Positions 44,355 through 56,952 are shown, counted from the stretch's first letter. The stretch is DNA of 64,000 nt from Pyrus communis (GCF_963583255.1 NC_084813.1:6744001-6808000), one strand, 5' to 3'. Notes: generated by a model from the sequence alone, not told the origin. Made by a program: numbers and translations.

Positions 44355-46366
44355 CTACTTTCTCAAGATTTTTTGCCTCTGTGAATTCAGGAGTTTTCTT
44401 CAGGTGAGGAGATCTTGTTAAGTTGATAATTTTCAAATTTTCCAGAGGCTGTTATAACAAATCCAGGAAAACAAGTCATATGGTAACTCATGCGAAAGAA
44501 ACTTTAAATTCTCACATGAATTTACACCGTCACCATGGATTTTGAGCAATCTTAATTTCGTCATTTTAAAAAAAAATCTTCGGACCTTAAGTATACCACT
44601 TTTAGCTTTGAGAATGAAAGGTCAAGGATTATGCTTTCAACAACTTCCGTAGCCTGGATAACAAATAGTTCAAATTATGTGAATGTAGATATCATGAATC
44701 TTATTTAACATTATAAAGTTAATGCATGTTTCTAAGAATTATATTTTGGTCAAAGTTAAATTTGTTTACTCTAAAGATTTACATATGAGAAAGACAGGTC
44801 ATCAACATATCGCACCGTATTTTGAATTAACACATGATGAACATCTTCATAATTCCACAACCTACTGCGTTTCCCAGGCACTTTAATAGATTCTTGGCGA
44901 ACGATTTCCCGACCCATTTCGTCTAGTAAATCATGCATCTCTAGTGTTTCCGAAGAGACAATTATAAGAGCTCGATCAATTAGAACTCTTATCCCAGTAT
45001 GGGGATAAAACCCACAACTGTCAAGAATCTTTGTTGCGTAGTCTTTTCTGGCTCCTTTAAAGAAACATGCAATATCCAGAAATATGTCCTTCTCAGAATC
45101 ATCTAGTCCATCGAAGCTTGTTCTTAGCACATCATGAATTCCCCTTTGCGGGATTTTCTTTAATTTCTTTAGCACCTCTCCCCACTCCTGTACAGATTTG
45201 TTATAAAGAAAAGCTCCCAAGACTTTAAGTGCTAAAGGGAGACCTTGAGCATATCGGACAGCACGGCTTGAGAGATGGTCATAGTGTCTTTTGGGTTTCC
45301 TTGTTCTGAAGGCATACTGGCTAAAGAGTTCCAAAGCTCCATCACCACTTAGAACCTTGGGGCTGTAGATCGCATCAGCTCGACGTAGTACTAGCTTATC
45401 TCTAGTGGTGATAATGACTCTAGTACTCCCACCACCAAATGAATGTTGCTTTCCAAGTAAGGTTTCAATTTGAAATAAGTCGTCAACATCATCAAGAACA
45501 ATCAAAACCCTTTTCATCTGTAGCCTTTTCAAAATCATTCTGTAACCTCGATCCAATGTGCCTAAACTCTGCACCTTTTCATTCAAGATTCTAGAGAGAA
45601 ATTTTTTCTGCATATGTACGGCACCACAAGTGGAGAACTCTTCCTTGACATTGTCAAGAAAGCAACAAGCTTCAAATTGACAAGCAATTTCCTCATAAAC
45701 AGCTCTAGCTATGGTGGTTTTGCCTATACCACCCATACCCCATATTCCAACAACACGAATGTCGTCCATTTCAGAAGCAGGATGTAATAGCAAGTCCATT
45801 TCATGCATGTGGGAATCCATTTCAACCAAGTCATCGTCTTTACTTGACGAGGCGCGGATCAATTTCTGGAAAATATCTTTTACAATTTCCTCAATGAGCT
45901 TGGCATCATCCCTGTGGAATAAGAAAAACATTATTGTAAGAGTAAGATCAAGAGCAAGTGCAAACCGTATACATAGTCATACATTTGTTAGGAAAACATG
46001 ACAAAGAATTAATAATAAACGTTAAAAAAAAAAAAAAATCCCAAATCACGAAACTACAATAACTAAATATTACTCGTAATTTTTCGAATCCCACCCGGAT
46101 AAATTGGTGGCTCGACTAAGAGCGGACCTCCACCTCCGCACCTCTTCCATGTCGGTGTTAGAATGGCCTTTATGCTCGGCAAAAGCTTCCTCAAAGCTCC
46201 TCTTTGCTTTGCGGACATCAGAAGGATCCACTTGGTAAAAAACGGGCACAACCATCTGGTTCATTCCATCCATACATTCCAGTATTTGGACGAGCTCCTT
46301 CAAGCACCATGTGGAAGAAACATAATTTTGAGAAAAAAAACTACGATTGAAACGCTCGAATCTTAC
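44355..46366 (-). pseudogene. Second TNL resistance gene, 5' part, broken by deletions and a retrotransposon
   Basis: Closely similar to the first TNL. The TIR exon keeps only its second half (46366-46073, SSTWCLKELVQILE onward); the first ~70 codons and the promoter are deleted, so upstream flank joins directly at 46367, and one extra T near 46340 shifts the frame. The NB-ARC exon (45911-44819) is open, with GMGGIGKTT, VLIVLDDVDD, GSTRVIITTRDK (one residue longer than the sibling), GLPLALKVLG and EMHDLLDEMG. Exon 3 (about 44655-44490) is shortened and shifted. Exon 4 keeps only PLENLKIINL through NLEKVVF before the LTR at 44354. A functional receptor is excluded; an NB-ARC fragment could be transcribed. 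Confidence 0.95.
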
Positions 46367-47360
46367 TTGAGAGTTAACATGGTTATTTCTTAGCAAATAC
46401 CATATTGACCATATTGTATGAAGTTCAATACATTTGTCTTTGTCATTAGGCGGCAACATGCCAACAGGTTACATCTATTATGTTAAAATGGTGTTGTCTA
46501 TTGTCATTAGGCAGCAACATGCCTACAGGTTATATCTATTATGATATCTTAATATTGAGTTTCCCTAATGGACCTATATTGGTGTTTTATTGTTCTACGC
46601 AAAATACGACATGTACATACTATGCCACAAATAATTTCTCTTCTATTTTCTTTGTGTAGGCATATGATATTTAGTATGAGAAATTAAATAAATTTAACTG
46701 AAAATATGACTTTAGTCCCTGAAACTTAATTTTTTCCAGATAAAACCCAACATAAGTTTTTTACTAGAATAAAACCCATTGACTAGATTCCATATCAGGA
46801 AATTCATTAATTATATTTGACATTACACATTTAAAAATTTTTGATGCCCAAAACACCCCTATTTGAATGTTTGATCTACACAATTAATTCCATACAAATT
46901 GTAAGGGAGAATTAATGATTTTACAAAAAAAATATATATATATATATATTAAATTCATTGCATAATATATAATAACAATAAAACATGCGTAATAAATGTA
47001 GTAACACATGCTTGGTTAAGTCAATAAAATTATATTTTACATATAAATGTAGGTAAATTATTTCACAAACACACATATATATATATATATATATTATATA
47101 TAAATGTAGGTAAATTTTTTCTTTGAATAGTAATTGTCCTTTTGGAAGTCAACCCGTTTGTGAAAAGCAAGGACAAGGCATTATTCAAAAATGTTTATTT
47201 ATTTATTTTTATGCTTTGATGAGTTTGTTTCATGAAAATAAAATGATTATCTGATTTTATAATATATTTCAAATACAAGGAATGAAGATGATGGTTGGTA
47301 CTTATAGAAAAAAAATTGGGTATTTTTTTAGTTTTTGGGTATATTTTTTGAATTTTTTTA
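46367..47360. other. AT-rich intergenic, no gene seen
   Basis: The first ~320 bp match the first TNL's upstream flank (29418 onward), with local re-duplication of 'ttaggcagcaacatgcc' (46446 and 46510). The rest is AT-rich with TA microsatellites near 46930 and 47075. Confidence 0.6.
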
Positions 47361-47975
47361 TGTCACATCCCAGACTGGCTCCACCGTAGCATTATATTGT
47401 CCACTTTGGGCTTACCATTCCCTCACGGTTTTGTTTCAGGGAACTCATGGGCAACTTCCCAGTGGGTCACCCATCTTAGGATTACTCTGACCCAATCTCG
47501 CTTAACTTCGGAGATCTGATTGAACCCGAAGCCAGTGAGTTCCCAGAAGGCCTTGTGCTATAGGGAGGATAGTATGTACATATAAGGCATATCATCCCCT
47601 CTACGTTGGTCGATGTGGGATCTTACAATCCTTGGTATCAGAGCCACTTTGCCATTCAGTGCGGATGTGCTGGCGAGGACACCGGGTTCCCTTTAAGTGG
47701 GATGGATTGTAAGATCCCACATCGACCAACGGAGAAGGGGTGATGTGCCTTATATGTACATGCTCCCCTTCTTATAGCATGAGGCCTTTTGGGAGCACAC
47801 TGGCTTCAAATTCCATGGGAACTTCGAAGTTAAGCGAGTTCGGGCAAGAGCAATCCTAGGATGGATGATCCACCGGGAAGTTCTCGCGTGAGTTCCAGAA
47901 ACAAAACCGTGAGGGCATGGTCGGGGCCAAAGCGGACAATATCGTGCTATGATGGAGCCGGTCTGAGATGCGACA
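47361..47975. mobile_element. Cassandra-like TRIM with 5S-like LTRs in inverted orientation
   Basis: The left LTR (47361-47627) starts TGTCACATCCC and ends GATCTTACA. It is followed by TGGTATCAGAGC (47633-47644), the initiator-Met-tRNA primer-binding site of TRIMs. The right LTR (47708-47975) is the reverse complement of the left over about 267 bp with scattered differences. The whole is flanked by TTTTA on both sides (47356-47360 and 47976-47980). Each LTR holds a 5S rRNA-like segment (gttaagcgag, cctaggatggatgatccac and gggaagtt in sense at about 47815-47890, antisense near 47455-47525). 5S-bearing LTRs identify Cassandra; direct, not inverted, LTRs are its normal form. Confidence 0.85.
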
Positions 47976-47980
47976 TTTTA

Positions 47981-48386
47981 CCTTTAGAATAATCTTGGCC
48001 GTTCAAAATCCAAAATTATTTATATTAGATGCCCCATATTGTGCTGCATAAAATTTTACAACTTTTTTTATTATTGGAAATCCAACAGCACAAGTTGGAG
48101 GAAAAATGAATCATTTGGCTCTGGGCTGTGCACATGGGTGGCCCCATTCTGTCGTCTCCTATAGCTAGCGGGCGTAAGCTCAGACAAAAGTTGTAGGGGC
48201 AGCTAAAAGAGCACAAGCCCTTGGTCCAATTGCTCTCCATTTTTTGCATCGGTGGACCACCTTTTTGCAGCCAAAGGCAATTCAACCCAATTGCATTATC
48301 ACTTGGGCAACCGGTGGACTTGCTCTTAAGAGGGCAAGGGCCAGGGCACGTAAATTGCCCCTTAAAAAGTGATTACCTTTGTGTAA
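47981..48386. other. Intergenic, no gene seen
   Basis: Short ORFs on both strands look like chance. Nothing recognised. Confidence 0.5.
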
Positions 48387-48730
48387 GGCCTGGTTTGGTA
48401 CTGAGGTGATTCTGAAAAAAGCTGGTATCAAAAAAAGCTGGGAGCTGTTTTTGTGTTTGGTAAACATTCAGCTTCAGCTTTTTTTCACAGTTTTTGGTGA
48501 AAAAAAAGCCAAAAACAAGAAGCTGCAAAACCCAACTTTGAAAAACTGGCTTTTTTTCACATCTGTTTTACATAAAAGTTTACCAAACACTATAATACTG
48601 TTTTTTTTTTTCAAAAGCACTTTTACAAAAAAGTTTACCAAACACTCTGTTACTTTATTTCACAGCTGCTTATTCTCGCAGCACAGCAGAAGCAACTTTT
48701 TTTCAAAGCACAGCAATACCAAACCAGCCC
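48387..48730. mobile_element. MITE with TAA target duplication (PIF/Harbinger type)
   Basis: Left end GGCCTGGTTTGGTACTG and right end (reverse complement) GGGCTGGTTTGGTATTG form the terminal inverted repeat. TAA flanks both sides (48384-48386 and 48731-48733). The interior has 'gtttaccaaacact' repeats in both orientations and no ORF of note. The 3-bp TAA duplication fits PIF/Harbinger. Confidence 0.8.
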
Positions 48731-49424
48731 TAAGTCCACCCGTTGAGTTAAAGGCAACGACAAGGACGATTCATATTTACAAATGTGGTTTTTTTTTAAA
48801 TTTTAAAGCATAATTATGTGATTTAATAACTAGCGGACGCATTAGATTTTTGATATGGTAGCGAAGAAGATGGTTGAATGTCTATAGAAAAATATATATT
48901 ATTTTTGCATTTTTAAATATATTTATTTCTGAATTTTCATTAATTTCTCTGATTTTTAAAACCTTTATTCGAATTTTTAAATTATTAAAAAAAATTGAAC
49001 AAGATTAATTTTTGCGGTTGAATCTTAAGACCGTTTCAAATCCAACTGCCCATAAAATGCCACGTGTATAGCTGTTGGGGAGCTGAGTTGCTTTGACAAC
49101 TTGGGGGCCCATGATAGCAGCAATAGTCAACCCACTATCTCCCATCACGCATCAAACACGAAAAAAAAAAAAGAAAAAAAAAAGAATGTGGCTAACACCA
49201 TGTTGACGTCAACCTTACCCACTAGCACAAGGCCAAGCTCAAGCTACTAAAGCTTTTGGACAGGCATGTGTCGGCCCACCAATTTCCCTTCACCAAATAG
49301 ACTACTGGAAGTGGTTTCTGGAGGACAAGAGCAAGGCAAGTGCAAGGGCACTAAAGCCGCTTACAAATTTTATAACTATAAGATCGTGAAAACGTACTAT
49401 AGGCAAGCAACTTGCACAGGATGA
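48731..49424. other. Intergenic, no gene seen
   Basis: AT-rich, ending where duplication copy B starts at about 49425. Nothing recognised. Confidence 0.5.
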
Positions 49425-50014
49425 GTTAACATTCATAAGTATATTCACAAAAGGTTGCACACTCTAGCTTGCAAGACCAAAATGTGTTAATATGGAGAGC
49501 AACTTGCACAAGTTGAGTTCAATGTCACGTGAAGTCTCGATCCAATAATATCATGTCACGTAGAAAAAAACTTAAACTTGGTATGACATTATTGAACTAG
49601 GATGTCCGGTAACGGTAATCCTGTTCCCAATTAATATTTCTTGTTAATAATGGGGGATTTGGGTATGGTAAGACATTATTGTACTAGACGCCTCGGTAAT
49701 CCTGTTCCCAATTAATACTTCTCATTAATATGAGGGATTTGGATTTGGTAGTTAGAGTCAGAGTGTACATGTACAGACACATTGATGCATTCATGTACCA
49801 CTGCACTATAATGACTTCAAGAACAAGCATTAAGTTGTGAACTGAATTAATAACGATTGAGTTGGTGGACTGAGCATTTAATTCTTCGAGCACTTAATTG
49901 GTTTGCTAGTCTACCTTCTTCTTGCTGGTCCATAAACTGGAGCTGGGCTGAGTGATCTGCTGACAACTTTAAAGCTTTGAAGCAGATCCTCAAGCTTTTG
50001 ATGAAATTCTAAAA

Positions 50015-53000
50015 ATGGCTTCTTTTCACCGGAAAATTCATGACTTCTCTTCAAATACACTCTTAAAGCTCCCCATTTTCTAGTAGTTGTTCCGAAGTCT
50101 ATTTGTACACAGACCAAAATTGTGAGTACCTCTCTCTCTCTAACTGTAGTCTGTACCTGCTTACATTTATGCATGTACTCGTATTTAATGTCCGTGCTTG
50201 ATTTCGGAGATTAGTTTGAAACAAAAAATGAAATGGTTATCAAATGTTCCTTATTTTTTTTAGTTCTCAAAATTTAGCTTTTAAGTTGTTAGTTTTTGGT
50301 TTTCTGAAAGCTGAAAATGAAATGGTTATCAAACGGCACCAAAGTATTTAACTCCTCTCACAATGAAGAGTCTGACTTAATGGGATTTGATGCAGTTAAT
50401 GTACCCATATATTTCATAGCCACAAAGATCAGATAATTGTTTTCACTATACGAACAGTTTGGTGACAAGTTCTGTGTTGTGCAGAGGATTCCAAACAATT
50501 TTTTTAGGAAATATGGAGATGATCTTTCGAATCCAGTATTTCTTAAGCTTCCAACTGGTTCAGAGTGGAAAATAGAACTCAGAATATGGGAGGGTGAGGT
50601 CTGGTTCGGCGAGGGTTGGCCAAAGTTCTCGAAGTTTTACTCTCTAGACTGCTGTCATTCGTTAGTTTTCGGATATGAAGGGAATTCAACATTCCGCGTT
50701 CGTGTATTTGACAAGGATTTCACAGAGATCAACTATCCATTGACAATGCCCGAGATGGAAGAAACTGATGAAGATGATGATTCCCACAATAGTTCTTGGG
50801 ATGATGATGACGACTCTGATTGTGTTGAAGTCTTGGACAACATCATGTCCGCTCAAGAAAAGCAAGGGACAAATCTCCATTGTCATGTCCTCGGCCTCAT
50901 AAGAAGCACAGAACAAGTTCAACTGGTAAAACCAGAAACCAAAAAAATACTCTAATTACATTAGGAAATGATGTTTGAGAAAATAAAATCTAAATCAGAA
51001 ATAAAAATTGAACATTAATACGCAACATATGTTTCGCTTCCAATTTTTTACCTTACTGTGCTTTCTGCCATTCTGTTCTAACTTGTAATATCCTACCGTG
51101 TCTTTTACATGCAAAGCTGAGTTTGCATCCAAAAGACACGGCGAAGGCACGTCCAGCACTCCAAAACGTGCTCAAACAGTTCTTGGGAGGATGCATGCGT
51201 CGAATGCAAGAGGAAAAGCTGCTGTAGCTCTTCGGAGAGCTACAGCTTTCAAATCTGACAACCCTTATTTCATAGTTCCCATGAAGCGCACTTATATCAA
51301 TGGACATTCTGTGGTAAGTTCCCTATAGATAACCATCCGGGACCGTCAAATTTGTGTGCTTATCGTCTTTTCCTTCAATTGATTATTTTCAGTGGCTGCC
51401 TTCAAAATTGTGTATCCACATGAGACGTCTTGGTAAGCATTCTGGTGCCGTTACCCTTTGGGCTTTTGATGGGACAACTTGGTCTGTTGAAATGAAATGT
51501 GAAAAGGCAACCAGACCAAAACTCAGATTGCAGTATGGTTGGACTGAATTTGTAAGAGGAAATAATTTGGAAGTTGGTGATGTGTGCGTACTTGTGTTGA
51601 TCGATGACACTAACTTGTGTTTGAAGTTGTCATTTTTCGCACCACAGAAACTGCACATACATTCTCATCTCCAGGTACATTGTCTTTTAATTTCTGAACT
51701 GATTAATTGATGGAAGTGCCATAGTGATTAACTATCCATCACGTTCATCTTCCCCAAATGGAAGAAACTGATGAAGATGATGATTCCATTGAAATCTTGG
51801 ACGATTTTCCAACATGCTCGAAAACAAAGACGAAATCACGAATAGCACCACAGCCTCACAAGAAAAACAGAACATGTTCAATTAGCACAGCAGAAAACCA
51901 CAGAAAGAAATTTGGTGGCTCGTCTTTGACTAAAAAAATAATGAACCGAAGAACTCTTCAAGTTCTTAGGAAGATGAACCCAGTTACGGCACAAGGTACA
52001 AATAGAGCCCTTTAGAGAGCAAGGGCTTTCGAATCTGAATACCCTTCTTGCACAGTTGTTATGAGTCCCTCGTATATCCATGCACATTATGTGGTAAGCT
52101 TTTTATAGAGAGAGATAATGTACAAGTTCTGCTAATTTTATCTCTACATATGTGTGCATGTGTGTGTGTGTTAGTTTTGAAACTGAAAATTAAGCTCGAG
52201 CAAATTACAACGAAAATCCTCTCCAAATTACCTGATTCTCTTTCTTTTCAGTATTTGGGAGCCAAGTTTACCAAGGAACACTTTCTTAAGCGGAATTATC
52301 ATCAAATCATCCTTCGTGTATTGGATGGAAGAACTTGGCCTGTCAAATTAAGCAAACGTCAGAAAAACATGGTTCGACTCCAGAATGGTTGGATTACATT
52401 TGTGCAAGACAATCATTTGGAAATTGGTGATGTGTGTGTATTTGCGTTGATTAACAACATCAAAGGTTTAATGGATGTTGTTATTTTCCGCACTATAGAA
52501 GCTGCACGTTGCAACTTGTCACAAGGTAAGTTGTCTATTAATTTATGAACTGAAGTTGATGGAATTTCCATAGAGATTAACCATCTGTCACCTTAATCTT
52601 TTGCGGTGTGCTTGCACAAGTTGATGGGGTAAAAACAATGTCCCAAATGGAAGAAACTGATGAAGATGATGATTGTGTTGAAATCTTGGACGATTCTCCA
52701 CCATGCCTGAAAACAAAGAAAAAATCCCCAATTGCAACACAGCGTCACAAGAAAAACAGAGCAGGTTCCATTAGCACTTCAGAAAACCACATGAAGAAAT
52801 TTGGTGGCTCGTCTTGGACTAAAGAATTAGTAAAACGAAGACCTGATCAGGTTCCTAGGATGATGAATCCACTTACGGAAAGCGGAACAAATAGAGCTCT
52901 TCAGAGAGCAAGGGCTTTCAAATCCGAATACCCTTGTTGCACGGTTATTATGCATCCCTCGTATATCCAGGCAAATACTTTGGTACGCTTTCTAGAGAGA

Positions 53001-53560
53001 CAGATCACGTACAACTTCTGCTAGCATGAATTGAAAACTATTAAGCTAAAGAAAATTACGTTCTAAATACACCAAAAATTTAGTCTTACCTGCTTCTCTT
53101 TCTATTTCAGAATTTGGAAGCTAAGTTTGCCCGGGAACATCTTCTAAACAGGACTCATGATAATGTGATTCTTCGTGTTTCGGGTGGAAGAACTTGGCCT
53201 GTCAAATTACACCAATATAGCAAAAATGTACTGAAATTCCAGAGTGGCTGGATGAAATTTGTGCAAGACAATGGTCTGGAAATCGGTGATGTGTGTGTTT
53301 TCATGTTGATCAATAATACCGAACATTTAATTGATGTAGTCATTTTCCGCGGTAGAGAAACTGCTGATTGCACCTTTTCACCAGGTGAGCAAGTTTTCTG
53401 TTGGTTGTGAGTTTCTTTCTGCTCCATTAGGTCTGTCATCTGCATAACTTATACGAGTGTTATTCTTATCCCTTTTTCTGTCTTTGTTTTAGGGAAAGCT
53501 CGATCAATTTTCAAGGATCAGTTCAAGTCGAAAAATAAGAAAGTAGCCGGATGGATGTAG
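50015..53560 (+). pseudogene. REM-type four-B3-domain transcription factor gene, copy B, broken
   Basis: Exons equivalent to copy A are 50015 to about 50121, 50485-50925, 51117-51313, 51393-51674, about 51752-52093, 52252-52525, about 52614-52983, 53111-53384 and 53493-53560. Domain 1 keeps the tryptophan codon that is a stop in copy A. Lesions here are a 1-bp loss in exon 1 that leads to an early stop, a 1-bp loss near 50848 before the linker, a 1-bp loss near 51612 in domain 2, deletion of the exon-5 acceptor (about 51750), a TAG near 52013 and an AG-to-AC change at the exon-7 acceptor (about 52613). Exons 6, 8 and 9 look intact. The two copies therefore carry different damage, and the ancestor was probably whole. 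Confidence 0.9.
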
Positions 53561-54058
53561 TTGTTGAAGCTGAGTATTTCAACACGAATACTACCCAACA
53601 TTAATCTGAATATTGAAGGCAGAGGAAAAAAGGCCTGCAAATTTAATGATGTCCATGTCCTCCACTTGTTATTTTGATCACCCTTATAAAGGGCATCATC
53701 CTAAGAACCCCTTTTGTTGTTATGAATTTCAACTTCAACTTGAACCCTACATTTTGGATGTCATAGTTATGAGATATGTTGTCTTTGTGCTTAACCTTAG
53801 CTTAGGTGGAATGGGTTCAGTGTCACCTTGGACTTGCGAGCCACTTATATAAGGCAATGTGACGAGTCTTGCACATGAACTTGAGTGACCACAGGCATCA
53901 TGATGGTAGTAAACTTGTTTCATGATTGTCCCTATCCAACAATCAATATTCCATACACTCTAATTTTCATCTTGGCTTACTTGAGTGTGTACCATTCTGG
54001 TTAGTTATTACTTGTTCGTGGTAAGGAAATAGCGCATTCTTCTACATAATGGATTACT
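53561..54058. other. REM copy B 3' flank
   Basis: Matches 8785-9285 of copy A; no further gene. It ends at the insertion point of the next element. Confidence 0.6.
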
Positions 54059-55537
54059 GTGCGTTTGTTACATTGGATTATCTCGGAATGGACTAGTTTC
54101 AGGAACTAAGTTGGACTGGCTTAGCATAGACTAAGAAGTATAAGAATAATGAAGCTTTTGGTGCAGTGCCGGACTAGCAAGCGGACTAAATATATTTTGG
54201 AATTTGATATTTTTTATACCAACCTTTTCTCTCTCGCACCATTTATCATGGAGGCGGATTGTCTGCCCTCCTATTTGAGTGCCCTTCCCATCCCCTCCTA
54301 TTTGTGTGGTCACGGTTAAGCCACGTCAACATTTTATATTCATATTGTTTTTTGTCTTATTATCTCTACAAAAAAATCAATATAAAATATTGACGTGACT
54401 TAACCGTAACTTCACAAAATAGGAGGGGATGGGAAGGGCACCCAAACAGGAGGGCAGACAATCTGCCTCCATTTGTCACACCTTATTTCTATAGAATATC
54501 GAGCACAGAACCAAATAGTCTAACTTAAACCCAAAATCAAATAAAACACTGAACGTGGAAAAACCATAGTTGTGAGCTCGTCTTTCCAGTAAAATTCAGT
54601 TGTAAATATTCAAAATCAAACATCTCTCTAATAAAACCAATTCTAAATATTCAAAACCAAAACACAAAAATCAAAATTCTAAAAATTATCTTTCTATAAT
54701 AGAGTTCCATCGCCCCGCACCTCTCTTTCTTTGAAATTCGCAGATCATGTTTCTTTTTTATCCAGAAAAAAGCCAAAGATATAAACCATTTCAATTTCAT
54801 CAAAATATATTTCAACTCCGACAGATTTCATCTAGAACTAGAAATAACACACGCTCATATATTTAAACCTCAAAAACAAAAGAATTGCAAATGAGAGTCA
54901 GAGAGAGAATTTCAACTTCTTCCTTTTCTCTCTAGTTCAGTATTAATGAAGGCTCTACACACATCAATGGCGAATTTAGCAAAGAAACAATTTTGCAATC
55001 CAAAATTGACCAAACCACTCTCAAATTTAAGCTAAACAATCTTCATATCATCAGAACTATAAAAAAAATTAAACATTACCTACTAAAAATAAATCAAAAC
55101 AATATTTGGATCCTCATCAGCTCACCCTCTCATAGCCTTTTTGGGCTTCCCAGGACCCAGATCCGGCCGACCTATATGACGTAGACGACGAGGTAATCGC
55201 CGAAGATGAAGTAGTTGACGAGTTCGGTGTCGGAGATGAAGTTGTGGCCGAAGCCTTTGCCATCGAAATCAAGGTCAAGGAGGTGAATTAAGCAGGATGA
55301 TGCGATGTGTTGTCGCAATCGAGGTTGAGGAGGTGAATCAAGCATAATGAAGCGAAGTTCTTAGCTAATCCCGTGGTTTTTGGGGGGACTAGTGAAGACC
55401 GGTTAGTGACGTCTCTAGTGAAAGTGAGTCCTAGTTAATCTCATTAACACTAGTCCCGCAAGGAAACAAACACTGGACTAGATTAATATTTAATCTAGTC
55501 AAGTCCAGTGAGAGCTAAGACGGGCAAACAAACGCCC
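54059..55537. mobile_element. TIR-like insert specific to copy B
   Basis: Copy A reads 'ggattactcttagttacc' without interruption (about 9275-9291), while copy B has about 1.48 kb between 'ggattact' and 'ttagttacc'. The ends share an inverted motif (gcgtttgtta at the left, ggcgtttgttt read inward from the right) and, a little further in, 'ggactagttt'-like segments. No clear target duplication was found, so the superfamily is open. A palindromic MITE sits inside it. Confidence 0.65.
54248..54472. mobile_element. Palindromic MITE nested in the copy-B insert
   Basis: ATGGAGGCGGATTGTCTGCC at the left is mirrored by ggcagacaatctgcctccat at the right. The inverted arms run about 85-95 bp each around an AT-rich loop, 225 bp in all. 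Its transcript would fold into a long hairpin. The insertion duplication is unclear. Confidence 0.8.
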
Positions 55538-55740
55538 CTTAGTTACCGTCTATGAAAAAGAAAGAACCTCTAACAGAATGACATAACAGGAGAGATGTGA
55601 AATGCTTTTTCCCCCTCAAAGTGATCGAACTCAGTAGCTAAAGCACTCAAATGGCAATACCCAAATCGCAAATACGTCTGATACTGAGCACGACGGTTCA
55701 AGATATTAGTCACAGTTAATTTATCAAACAAGTGGCGTGC

Positions 55741-56952
55741 TAGGGAGCCGTAGTGCAGACTCCATGTTTGTGACTTTAATATATGTGATATGGTGATTAC
55801 CCATGAAATCCTCATGTTAGTAGATTTTGTAGATATGACATGGATTTATAAATGTGTTTTTCTACTAAATATTATTGCTTTCATATTTTTCCATCGATCT
55901 GTATTTTTCATGAAATGTGATTTGACTTGCATATTTGAAATGTTTATGAACTTGAGGGTTAGTAGAGAACCGATAACCTGTTGACATGGGGAATTGATGT
56001 ATTGAAAGTGTCATGCCTTATTTCATTGAGCCGTTTGAAATTGTTTCCTTGGATTATGCTCGGTTCCGTTGAGTGCTCCAAAATCGGGTTTAGCTGGGGT
56101 TCCGTTGAGTGGTATGGTTCCCTACTCTATTTGATTATGTTGAGTGGTTCAGGATCCATCAATATGTTTTCGTTTGGATTATGTTGAGTGGTTTAGAATC
56201 CCTCGTACTTAACAATTTTGTTGAGTGGTCTAGAATCGTATCCTATTCGGATTCTGTTGAGTGGTCAGGAATCCCTCCTACTGTGCGATTATGTTGAGTG
56301 GTCCGGAATCGTATCCATTCGGTTCTGTTGATTGATCCAGAACCCAATGTAATTTGGATTTCGTTGAGTAGCCCGAAATCTCGCATCCCTTGGCTTCGTT
56401 GGTTCTTTGAAACAAGTCTAGAATGTGAAAGCTTAGGAGATATAGGTTTCGGCCGAACTATATCGCTCTAGTGCTAGTTTTCAGTGCATTTATGAATTAG
56501 AAATTTGAGGACCTTTGATTTAGAAAGGCCAATGAATGTCTGTGTGACTTCTTCATAATTTTTAGTGATTGGATTATGATTTATAAAGTAGGCTTGAATG
56601 ATTGATGTTTATAAGTTGTGATCGATGAAAATATTTTATGATTATCACATATGTCGGATTATTGTCGCTCACACGAACTTCTTAGCTTATTCAAGTTGTT
56701 ACTTTGTCCGGTGCACCATTTCCACGATGTAGGGGCGATTGTGTAGGTGACAGAGCTTAGTTGATACAAGGAGTTCTTAGGTTAGCAGTCGAGTTCAAAG
56801 TTTGGAGTGCTCCCTATTTCTTACCTTGTATTTCCTTGGGACTTTCTTGTTGGAACCTGAGTTATTGTAAATGTTGTTAATTTCAGTCTCAGTATTTCAA
56901 TTATTTTCCTTGCACCTCCTACAGGAGACCGTATGTCTAGATCGGGGTGTGA
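55741..56952. repeat. LTR-like block, fuller version of the copy-A fragment
   Basis: Contains a subterminal tandem repeat (56058-56395) and a right part identical in order to 9713-9950. It ends in ggggtgtgac, typical of the 3' end of plant gypsy LTRs. The left boundary (tagggagccg) lacks a canonical TG start, so it may be a truncated solo LTR. Confidence 0.5.
56058..56395. repeat. Tandem repeat of ~45-60 bp units with 'gttgagtggt' core
   Basis: The core 'gttgagtg' followed by 'ccagaatc'-like sequence recurs about seven times with variable spacing (for example near 56066, 56103, 56138, 56182, 56220, 56257 and 56292). It is noncoding in all frames in which I looked. Confidence 0.8.

Noticed and set aside
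46920..47110. TA-rich runs as a possible origin or regulatory site
   Set aside because: Plain dinucleotide microsatellites in AT-rich intergenic DNA; nothing else supports a function.
47455..47890. Possible 5S rRNA genes
   Set aside because: Only partial 5S-like blocks inside two LTR arms; the surrounding ends, primer-binding site and target duplication show a TRIM, not rRNA genes.
48025..48285. Minus-strand ORF with many cysteines and tryptophans
   Set aside because: No domain; codon pattern looks random and it overlaps other short ORFs on the opposite strand.
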